Source of the DNA: Asaia bogorensis
GTDB taxonomy: Bacteria > Pseudomonadota > Alphaproteobacteria > Acetobacterales > Acetobacteraceae
Assembly (NCBI GenBank): GCA_945861095.1
Contig: CAMATI010000023.1
Location: 1 to 33,114, forward strand
Length of the DNA: 33,114 nucleotides
Direction: 5' to 3'
Shown here: piece by piece, positions 24,061-30,928 of the stretch
Layout: each line of letters begins with the position of its first letter
Numbering within the stretch: position 1 is the first letter of the stretch
Translations under genes and position numbers: made by a program
Notes under the pieces: model-generated
Database searches by the model: none
Told to the model about the DNA's origin: nothing
The model's input: only the letters and a program-made list of their open reading frames with translations

Positions 24061-26724
24061 ATGGAAGAGGTGATGCTCGGGATACTGATCATACTGGCCG
24101 TCATCGGCGGCTGGGTCCTCGGCGTCATCGGCTTCTTTTCCGCTCGGCGGGCCCTGGGGGAGGTCGCGGCCCTGCGGCGCCAGGTGGACGCGATGCGGGT
24201 CGGCGCGGGAACCGAACAGGCCATCCCATCGGTCGATCCGAGGTCGATTTGGGACACGCCGAGGCCGGCGGCGGAAACCGAACCGTCATCGACCGCGCCC
24301 GCGACGCCGATCCCAGCCGAGCCGCCACCGCTCGGGGTCATGGCAAGCGCGCCACCACCTGTCTCGATGGAGCCGCGGGAGGACGCCACCCAGCCGAACC
24401 AGGAACCATCGCCCCCCCCACCGCCTGCGCCACCTCCCAGGGACCTCGAAACTCTCCTCACCACGAAATGGGGCGTTTGGGTCGGTGCGGCCGCGCTGCT
24501 GATGTCCGGCGTGTTCCTGATCCGCTACGCCGTCGAGCGCGACATGCTGGGGCCGGAAGTACGATGTGTGCTGGCCGCGCTTCTGGCCGCCGCGCTGATC
24601 GGCGGTGCGGAATGGCTGCGAGGCAAGGCATTCGGCGGTCCGGCCGACCAGGCCCCGCCAGCCCTGGCATCCGGCGGCGTCGCCATCCTGTTCGGGGCCG
24701 CCTATGGCACCGGTGTCCTGTATGAACTCGTCCCGCCTTCCATAGGGTTCGTGCTGTTGGCGGGCGCGTCGATGGTCGGACTGGCGTTGTCTTTGCGGTT
24801 CGGCTCGCTTGTGGCCGCCGTGGGCATCGTCGGGGCATTCGTCACGCCAGCCCTGGTCAGCACCGACAACCCGTCGATGCCGGGCCTGTTCTTCTACCTT
24901 CTGTTCGTGACCGCCGCGGCCCTGGCTGTCGTGCGTTACACCGCCTGGGTCTGGCTGGGACGAGCCACCACCATCGCCGGCGCCCTCTGGGTGCTGGTCG
25001 CAACCTTGGCGGGACCGGGCCTCGACTCCTGGGCGCCGGCGCTGTTCGTGGCGGCGGCATCGGCGCTCCACCTGATTCTTCTGCCGCCCGAGGCATTAAA
25101 CCACCCGCTCGGTCGCCGTCTCGGCTGGATCCCGCTGGCGGTCCTGGGGGCTTCCGGTCTGATCCTGGCCATGGCGGAGGGCGATTGGGCGAGCCGCGCC
25201 GGGCTGCTGCTGCTGGCCCCGTTGACCGTGTGGAAAGCCGCGCGGGAACCACGGCTGCGGTTGCTCCCATTCCTGTCCGCCGCCTTCTCCCTGTTGCTGC
25301 TGCTGACCTGGGATGTCGCGGTCACCGACTGGCCTGACGTGACCCAGTTGGACCGGTATTGGACGCCCGAGGTCGTGGTGGCGATGCTCGGAACGGCGTC
25401 CCTGATCGCCGGGTTCTTCGCCGCCTCGGGCTGGTGGTTCCAGCAACGCACCCCGTATCCGCTGCCCTGGGCGAGCCTGACGGCGTCGATCCCGGTTCTG
25501 GCTCTGGCGATCTGCTATGGACGGGTGACGCTGTTCCAACCCCGGGTCGGTTGGGCATTGGCGGCCTACGCGCTTGCCGCGGGCCTGATCGGCTTGACCG
25601 CGATGGCCGTTCGCCAGGCTGTCCCCCACGCAAGACAGATCGCCGGCGTGCATGCGGCGGGCGCCGTGGCGGCTCTGGCGCTGGGGACCGCCACGGTGCT
25701 GGCCGACCAGTGGTTGACCCTGACGGTGTCGTTGATCTTGCCGGCGCTGGCGTGGGTGGAAGCCAAGGCCGATCTGCCGCCCCTGCGTCTGGTCGCTCGC
25801 GCGGTGGCGGTGCTGGTGCTGATCCGGCTGCTGGCAAACTGGTATGTGCTGGATTACGCGTTTGGCGGCACGCCGATCCTGAACGGGCTGCTGCCCGCCT
25901 ATGGGGTCCCCGCCGCCGCCTTTGCGATCGCGGCTTGGATGTTCCGCCGACGTGGCGACGATCTGACCGTGGGCGTGCTGGAAGCCGGCGCGATGGCTTT
26001 CGCGACCGTGCTGGTCGCGCTGGAAATCCGCCACTTCGCCGGCGCCGGCGAACTGGACCGGACAGCGATTCGGTTCGGGGAGGCGGCGTTGCACGTCGCA
26101 TCCCTGTCCGTGATGGCCCTGGTCGGCCTGCGCATCGCCGATCGGTTGCGGCGACCGGTGCTGGTCTGGACTTCGCGCATCCAAGGAGCACTGGCGCTGG
26201 CGGGCGGCGCGATCCTGATACTCGCCAATCCGGCCTCCACGGGGGAGCCGGTCGGCAGCCTGCCGTTCCTCGACTGGCTGCTGCCGGCCTATCTGCTGCC
26301 CGCGGTGCTTGCCCTGGTCGCGGCGCGGTCGCTGGCTCCGCCGTACCGGACCGTCCTCGCAAGCTATGCCCTGTTCGCCATCTTCGTGTGGATCACACTG
26401 GAAATCCGCCATCTGTTCCATGGGACGGTGATCGGACCCAGGCAATCGCTGACCGGTCCCGAGCTTTGGGCAATGTCAGGCGGCTGGCTGGCCTATGGCG
26501 CGGCGTTGCTGGTTGCTGGCCTTCGTATGAAGATGCGGCCGCTGCGGCTGGCCGGCATTGGGTTGGTCGGGCTGGTCGCTGCGAAGGTCTTCATCGTCGA
26601 CATGGCGGAACTGGATGGGCTGTGGCGCGTGCTCTCCTTCCTGGGTCTCGGCCTGTCGCTGATCGCGCTCGGCACCGTCTATCGCCGCCTCGCCGACCGA
26701 CCCGGTGGGCATTCGGGTTCTTGA
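24061..26724 (+). CDS. DUF2339 large multi-pass membrane protein
   Basis: An 887-residue membrane protein. A first hydrophobic helix (about 5-27) is followed by a short coiled-coil-like stretch (FFSARRALGEVAALRRQVDA) and a Pro-rich linker to about residue 128. Then LETLLTTKWGVWVGAAALLM opens the DUF2339 core with more than 20 predicted membrane segments up to the C-terminus. The 'RDLETLLTTKWGVWVGA' block is the family signature. No function is established for DUF2339. ATG 24061 and ATG 24073 are both usable; an AAGAGG lies just before the second, so the start is not settled. It is divergent from rsmG and followed after 70 bp by an SDR gene. Confidence 0.87.
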   Translation: MEEVMLGILIILAVIGGWVLGVIGFFSARRALGEVAALRRQVDAMRVGAGTEQAIPSVDPRSIWDTPRPAAETEPSSTAPATPIPAEPPPLGVMASAPPPVSMEPREDATQPNQEPSPPPPPAPPPRDLETLLTTKWGVWVGAAALLMSGVFLIRYAVERDMLGPEVRCVLAALLAAALIGGAEWLRGKAFGGPADQAPPALASGGVAILFGAAYGTGVLYELVPPSIGFVLLAGASMVGLALSLRFGSLVAAVGIVGAFVTPALVSTDNPSMPGLFFYLLFVTAAALAVVRYTAWVWLGRATTIAGALWVLVATLAGPGLDSWAPALFVAAASALHLILLPPEALNHPLGRRLGWIPLAVLGASGLILAMAEGDWASRAGLLLLAPLTVWKAAREPRLRLLPFLSAAFSLLLLLTWDVAVTDWPDVTQLDRYWTPEVVVAMLGTASLIAGFFAASGWWFQQRTPYPLPWASLTASIPVLALAICYGRVTLFQPRVGWALAAYALAAGLIGLTAMAVRQAVPHARQIAGVHAAGAVAALALGTATVLADQWLTLTVSLILPALAWVEAKADLPPLRLVARAVAVLVLIRLLANWYVLDYAFGGTPILNGLLPAYGVPAAAFAIAAWMFRRRGDDLTVGVLEAGAMAFATVLVALEIRHFAGAGELDRTAIRFGEAALHVASLSVMALVGLRIADRLRRPVLVWTSRIQGALALAGGAILILANPASTGEPVGSLPFLDWLLPAYLLPAVLALVAARSLAPPYRTVLASYALFAIFVWITLEIRHLFHGTVIGPRQSLTGPELWAMSGGWLAYGAALLVAGLRMKMRPLRLAGIGLVGLVAAKVFIVDMAELDGLWRVLSFLGLGLSLIALGTVYRRLADRPGGHSGS

Positions 26725-26794
26725 CCCGGGCCGGGCAACCTTTGACGATGGTAGCGGAACCCTGGCGCATCGCCAGAACGGGGAGGAACCATTC

Positions 26795-27577
26795 ATGGAT
26801 CTCGGATTGAAGGGCAAGAAGGCCATTGTCTGCGCCGCCAGCAAGGGGCTGGGGCGGGCCTGTGCGATTTCCCTGGCGCGGGAAGGGGTGGATCTGGTGA
26901 TCACCGCCCGCACCGCGAGCGATCTGGAAAAGACCGCGGAGGAAATCCGCCAGATGACCGGTGTGAAGGTGACCGCCGTCCCCGGCGATATCTCCACCGA
27001 GGAAGGCCGCGCGGCGGCGCTGGCGGCATGCCCAGAGCCGGATATTCTGGTGAACAATGCCGGTGGCCCGCCGCATGGCGATTTCCGCGAATGGGACCGG
27101 GACGCGTGGATCAAGGCGATCGACCAGAACATGCTGGCGCCGATCTTCCTGATCAAGGCGGTCGTGGACGGCATGGCGGCCCGGAAGTTCGGGCGGATCG
27201 TCAACATCACGTCGGCTTCCGTGAAGTCCCCGATCCCGGTGCTGGGCATGAGCAACGGGGCGCGCGCCGGCCTGACCGGCTTCGTCGCCGGCCTGGCGCG
27301 TCAGGTCGCGAAGGACAACGTCATCATCAACAACATTCTGCCCGGGCCGTTCCTGACCGACCGGCTGCGCAGCGGCGCCCTGGCGGCGTCCAAGCAGCGC
27401 AATGTGCCGGTGGATGAAATCCTGGCCGAGCGGGCGGCGGGCACGCCGACGGGGCGGGTGGGCGATCCGGCGGAGTTCGGCGATGCCTGCGCCTTCCTGT
27501 GTTCGGCGAAGATCGGCTTCATCGTCGGGCACAACCTGTTGCTGGACGGCGGCAACTTCAACTCGTCCATCGCGTAG
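26795..27577 (+). CDS. SDR-family protein with altered active site
   Basis: A 260-residue short-chain dehydrogenase-fold protein. The cofactor loop reads CAASKGLG (13-20), lacking the usual TG pair. NNAGG at 87-91 and Ser140 (NITSASVKS) are present. Where the YxxxK pair should stand, the sequence is GMSNGARAGLTG, giving Ser153 and Arg157. GRVGDPAEFGDACAFLCS and 'NLLLDGGNFNS' are normal C-terminal blocks. A subgroup of bacterial SDRs with 'LSN..R' at this site exists and is annotated as 3-oxoacyl-ACP reductase, but its chemistry is doubtful. GGGGAGGAA lies about 6 bases before ATG 26795. It follows the DUF2339 gene by 70 bp and may share its transcript. Confidence 0.88.
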   Translation: MDLGLKGKKAIVCAASKGLGRACAISLAREGVDLVITARTASDLEKTAEEIRQMTGVKVTAVPGDISTEEGRAAALAACPEPDILVNNAGGPPHGDFREWDRDAWIKAIDQNMLAPIFLIKAVVDGMAARKFGRIVNITSASVKSPIPVLGMSNGARAGLTGFVAGLARQVAKDNVIINNILPGPFLTDRLRSGALAASKQRNVPVDEILAERAAGTPTGRVGDPAEFGDACAFLCSAKIGFIVGHNLLLDGGNFNSSIA

Positions 27578-27628
27578 GGGGGCGTCGCCGGCCCTTACCG
27601 CAGGCGGCCGTCTTCGCGATTGGGCTAG

Positions 27629-27751
27629 CGGAGAAAAATCTCCCCCTCCCCTTGCGGGAGGGGGCGGGGGGAGGGGTGAAAGGGCGCGGTTGTTGCCAGA
27701 AACCCCTCCCCCCAACCCCCTCCCGCAAGGGGAGGGGGAGATTTTTCTCCG
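27629..27751. mobile_element. MITE-like element with 36-bp perfect inverted repeats
   Basis: Left arm 27629-27664 and right arm 27716-27751 are exact reverse complements. With one mismatch/indel the pairing extends inwards through GGGGGGAGGGGT (left) and ACCCCTCCCCCC (right), giving arms of about 53 bp around a loop of about 25 bases. Each arm has its own small dyads, such as GGAGA-AAAA-TCTCC at its outer end. No transposase and no clear target duplication are visible. It lies between the convergent SDR and DUF2950 genes and would form a very stable hairpin that could end transcription from both sides. Confidence 0.75.
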
Positions 27752-27796
27752 TCACGGAAATATTCGAACGCCGCGGGTCGCCCAAACCAACCAAAA

Positions 27797-28747
27797 TCAC
27801 TGCCCCGTGATATCGATCCTGGCCCAGGTGAGATCCGGATCGAACCGCGTCATCGCGGTGGCCACGGCTGCTGTCCGCTGTCCCAGATCCTTCTGGTAGA
27901 CCACGCCATCCTGGTTCGTCACGAACGTCATGACCCCAGACGACCCATGGATCGCCGGCCACGCGACCAGAGCGAACCCCTTGGTCATGCGTCCATCGAC
28001 GATATAGCCGAACGCTCCGCCTTGCGCGTTCGACCCCTGTGCTTTCAGGATTCGGTAAAAATAGCCCTGATACGGGGTCGGCTTGCTGGGCGCGGCATCG
28101 ACCGGATACCCGTGGTCTCTCGCGTCGGCGATAACCTGGGCCAACGGGCTGGCATCGGCCGCATCCGGTTCGGCGGGCCAATACAGCCCGTCGCGTTTGC
28201 CCTTCTGGCTGATCATTCGTTGTGCGTACTGACCCTTGCCGTCCGTTGTGGCATCGGTCCCGGCGCGGTAGGCGACCTGCGCGTCGACATAGGCCAGAGC
28301 GGTGCGGATGGCCGCGATTTCGTTCCGCCCGATCCGCCGGTTCACCAATTCCCGCGCCCCCGCGGCGGAATCGAAATGCCAGCGCCCGTTGGCCTTCACC
28401 ACCGGGATCGGCATCGGCCAGGGATCCTTGCCGACGGTCAGCACCATGCGGTCGGGCGCGATTTCCGACAGCGCGTGCTGTTCCTGATAGGCGTTCACGA
28501 ACCACTGCCGGCTTTCCGTGTCGGCATGGCGATCGCCGGAGTCGATCAGTTTTTCGCTTCCCGGCCCCAGCACGGTGCGAAGCCGCGCCGGGTCGGAGGC
28601 GCGGGCGGCGTCAATCAGGCCCGAGACCGCTGCCTCGGCGGTGGGGTAGTTGGCCTGGCCGGGCTCGGCCGCCCAGACAAATCCAGGGACGAGTAGAAGG
28701 CACAGCAGAAATAGACTGGCGCGGCGCGCGGTTGCTGGAATGGTCAT
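27797..28747 (-). CDS. DUF2950 family exported protein
   Basis: A 316-residue protein with an N-terminal signal peptide (ASLFLLCLLLVPGFVWAAEP, cleavage after about residue 26), so probably periplasmic. DUF2950 features are 'YPTAEAAVSGLIDAARASDP', 'GRWHFDSAAGARELVNRRIG', 'YRILKAQGSNAQGGAFGYIV' and 'FVTNQDGVVYQKDLG'. The fold and role are unknown. It lies directly downstream of the DUF3300 gene (14-bp gap), and the two families are often found as neighbours, which suggests one envelope function. The gene ends 45 bp from the MITE-like hairpin. Confidence 0.88.
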   Translation of the reverse strand: MTIPATARRASLFLLCLLLVPGFVWAAEPGQANYPTAEAAVSGLIDAARASDPARLRTVLGPGSEKLIDSGDRHADTESRQWFVNAYQEQHALSEIAPDRMVLTVGKDPWPMPIPVVKANGRWHFDSAAGARELVNRRIGRNEIAAIRTALAYVDAQVAYRAGTDATTDGKGQYAQRMISQKGKRDGLYWPAEPDAADASPLAQVIADARDHGYPVDAAPSKPTPYQGYFYRILKAQGSNAQGGAFGYIVDGRMTKGFALVAWPAIHGSSGVMTFVTNQDGVVYQKDLGQRTAAVATAMTRFDPDLTWARIDITGQ

Positions 28748-28761
28748 TGGTCTGCCCTCCC

Positions 28762-30090
28762 TTACCGGCCGCCACGGCCATGCGCGCCGCCACCGCCACC
28801 GCCACCGGCCCGGGCGCCCGCCGCGGCCCTGCCGCCGCCGCCGGCCGCGGGGCGTTGCGCGCTCTGCGCACCACGGTTGGAAAATTGTGCGGCCTTGGCG
28901 CCGTCTCGCTGACCGTTGAACGCGCCGGCCCGGGCGGGCGTCTGGGCTGGCCGTTGGATATTGGCTGGTCGCTGGACGTTGGCTGGTCGCTGGACGTTGT
29001 CCGGTCGCTGGATATTGCCCGGTCGGTTGTCCGCGCCCGGTCGCGCCGCCAGCCCCGGACGGTCGGCTGGCCCCGGTCGGTTCGCGATCCCACCGGCGGG
29101 CGACGTCGGCCCAGGTGGCGTCGCCCTCGGGCGGCTGACCAGATTGTTAGGCACCTGCACGTTCGGCCGGCCGATCGCGTTGGGCGGCAGACCGCCAGGC
29201 CGAGCGGGACGACCCACCGGGCCGGCGGGCGCGCGAGGCGGCAGGCCGCCGACACGGTTCGGCGGCGCCCGCCAGACGTTGTTGTTGATGGCGGTCCGGT
29301 TGACGTTGATATTGTTGTAGCGATTGACGTTGACGTTCACGTTGCCGGCGCCCCAGCCAGGACGCGCCCACCCCCACAGAGAGCCAACCACCGCGACCCC
29401 CGCGGCAAAGGCCATGCCGGTGACCAGGGCCGAACCGATGGCATAGCCCGGCGGCGGCGGCACATAGACCGGCGGGTAGCTAGGATATGGCCAGGTGCCA
29501 TAGACCGTCGCCGGATTGTAGGTCGGCACATAGATAATCTCGGGATTGGCCGGCTCTATCACGATGGTCTGTTGCTGGACCACGACGCGCTGTTGCTCGG
29601 TCGATTGCAGGCTGCCGGCGGCCTGGGCCTGTCGCCGCAGCCGCTGCACCGAGTTCATCACGTCGGCCTGCTGCGTCGCGACCGCGTAGCCAACCTGCTG
29701 CATCCAATCCAGCTTGCCGTTCATCATTTCCAGCACCTGGGGAACCGGCACCAGGGACTTGACGCTGGGATCCCACGACATTGGCTCCAACGCTTTCGCC
29801 AGCGCGTTCCCGGATAGTTGCAGGTTGGAGCCTTGGCCGAGCCAGCGGGACGCGTCGACGACCTGAAGCGGATAGGTGGATGCCATCATTACCTGCGCCA
29901 GCAACGCGTCCGGATACAGCGCGATGGGCGCCAGCATCGCGTCGAGCTGCTCGGTGCTGTAGCGCGTCGCTTCCCCGGCGTCGCTTGCCGGTGCGACCGC
30001 GGCGGCGGGCGTTTGCGCCAGACCGGGAAGGGGGGCGGCCAGCAGGATGGCCGAGCAGAGAGCGATGCCGCGAAACAGGAGACCTGGCAT
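28762..30090 (-). CDS. DUF3300 family exported protein with repetitive C-terminus
   Basis: A 442-residue protein. Residues 1-25 are a signal peptide (GIALCSAILLAAPLPGLAQT). The DUF3300 domain covers about 45-230: 'LDAMLAPIALYPDALLAQVM', 'ASTYPLQVVDASRWL', 'YAVATQQADVMNSVQRLR' and 'EPANPEIIYVPTYNPATVYG'. A hydrophobic segment (GSALVTGMAFAAGVAVVGSL) follows at about 240. After it the chain is disordered, with NVNVN stretches, tandem hexapeptide repeats (NVQRPA), and a Gly/Ala/Arg-rich tail. ATG 30090 starts the signal peptide; a longer frame to 30249 would bury it. It is likely co-transcribed with the DUF2950 gene. The function is unknown. Confidence 0.88.
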   Translation of the reverse strand: MPGLLFRGIALCSAILLAAPLPGLAQTPAAAVAPASDAGEATRYSTEQLDAMLAPIALYPDALLAQVMMASTYPLQVVDASRWLGQGSNLQLSGNALAKALEPMSWDPSVKSLVPVPQVLEMMNGKLDWMQQVGYAVATQQADVMNSVQRLRRQAQAAGSLQSTEQQRVVVQQQTIVIEPANPEIIYVPTYNPATVYGTWPYPSYPPVYVPPPPGYAIGSALVTGMAFAAGVAVVGSLWGWARPGWGAGNVNVNVNRYNNINVNRTAINNNVWRAPPNRVGGLPPRAPAGPVGRPARPGGLPPNAIGRPNVQVPNNLVSRPRATPPGPTSPAGGIANRPGPADRPGLAARPGADNRPGNIQRPDNVQRPANVQRPANIQRPAQTPARAGAFNGQRDGAKAAQFSNRGAQSAQRPAAGGGGRAAAGARAGGGGGGGAHGRGGR

Positions 30091-30248
30091 CTGGGTGCCC
30101 TTATGGTTGGCGGTCGAGACCCGGTGTCGGGTTGGCGGGGGCTGGACCGGAGAGGCGCCAATGAACCAGTACGTTCGCGTTGGGCCGGAGCGATTGGCGG
30201 CCCAACCTATGGTCGCTTGGCGATCGCCGGGCTTATGATCGCCAAGCA

Positions 30249-30323
30249 TACGACCTACAGGCTTACGATCTACAGGTTAACGATCTACAGGTTAACGATC
30301 TACAGGTTAACGCTCAACAGCCC
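30249..30323 (+). repeat. 15-bp tandem repeats, five units
   Basis: Consecutive 15-mers at 30249, 30264, 30279, 30294 and 30309. Units 3 and 4 are identical (AACGATCTACAGGTT); unit 2 differs by one base; units 1 and 5 are degenerate. They fill most of the gap between the SYLF gene's stop and the DUF3300 start and include GTTAAC palindromes at unit junctions. They are too few and too short for CRISPR. Confidence 0.85.
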
Positions 30324-30328
30324 GGCCA

Positions 30329-30928
30329 TCAGCGGTCCGGCGTGATCCGGGTGATTTTCGAACCCTCCAGCCCGATCCCAGCCATAATCCCCTTCTGACC
30401 GAAGGGAAAGGCATAGACATCATGCGTCAATGTGGTCGAGGTCAGGCTGCGGGCCATACCCTTGTCGGCGACCACCACGGACGGGCCGCTGCCGATGGAC
30501 CAGCCGTCGCTCTTGTCGAGATAGGCCAGGGCGTCGTCATTCATGAGGAACAAGGCGTAGCTGAAACGCTGTGCGCCGAGTTGCAATCCGAACGACGCCG
30601 CCGACAGGTTGTAGAACGCCTCCGCCCGACCTTGCTTCAGCAGCGCGCCGTCGCCGGTCTGCCCGCCGATCATCAGGCCGGCCTTGACGATTTTCGGGAA
30701 CACCAGGGTGGCCTTGGCTCGGCGGCTGAGTTCTCGTGTCTTGGGGTTGGTGCCGTACAGGGCGGCCAATGCCTGCTTCGCTTCGGTGGTGAGCGTCCTG
30801 GCCGACACCGCTTCGGCGTCGGTCGAAAGCGCGATGGCGGCCAGGCCGACCGGCGCCCCGAACAGGACGCCGCGGCGGGTCAGGGTAACGGGCAGCCTGC
30901 TGGCGCGATCTACTGGCACGCCAGACAT
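30329..30928 (-). CDS. SYLF-domain (Ysc84-like) lipid-binding protein, exported
   Basis: A 199-residue protein. Residues about 17-40 (LTRRGVLFGAPVGLAAIALS) look like a twin-arginine or Sec signal, with ADAEA-type cleavage near TDAEA. The rest is the SYLF domain: KATLVFPKIVKAGLMIGGQT, then 'GDGALLKQGRAEAFYNLSA', 'SFGLQLGAQRFSYALFLMN' and 'GSGPSVVVADKG'. SYLF domains bind phosphoinositides or acidic lipids in eukaryotes; bacterial exported forms are uncharacterised. ATG 30928 touches its own GAGGA; GTG 30919, 9 bases from GAGGA, is a good alternative. The start overlaps the last codons of nrdA, so it may be translated from the nrdA message. Confidence 0.85.
   Translation of the reverse strand: MSGVPVDRASRLPVTLTRRGVLFGAPVGLAAIALSTDAEAVSARTLTTEAKQALAALYGTNPKTRELSRRAKATLVFPKIVKAGLMIGGQTGDGALLKQGRAEAFYNLSAASFGLQLGAQRFSYALFLMNDDALAYLDKSDGWSIGSGPSVVVADKGMARSLTSTTLTHDVYAFPFGQKGIMAGIGLEGSKITRITPDR

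Noticed and set aside
27629..27751. Hairpin considered as a simple Rho-independent terminator
   Set aside because: Stem is far longer than usual; the ATTTTT near the right end is inside the stem rather than after it, so a MITE-like element with possible terminator activity is the better call.
30249..30323. Tandem repeats considered as a CRISPR array
   Set aside because: Units are 15 bp, directly adjacent with no spacers, and no cas genes are present.
30180..30398. Small plus-strand frame of 72 codons reading through the 15-bp repeats (YDLQV-type pentapeptides)
   Set aside because: The repeat stays open only because 15 is a multiple of three; no ribosome site, and the frame runs into the antisense of the SYLF gene.
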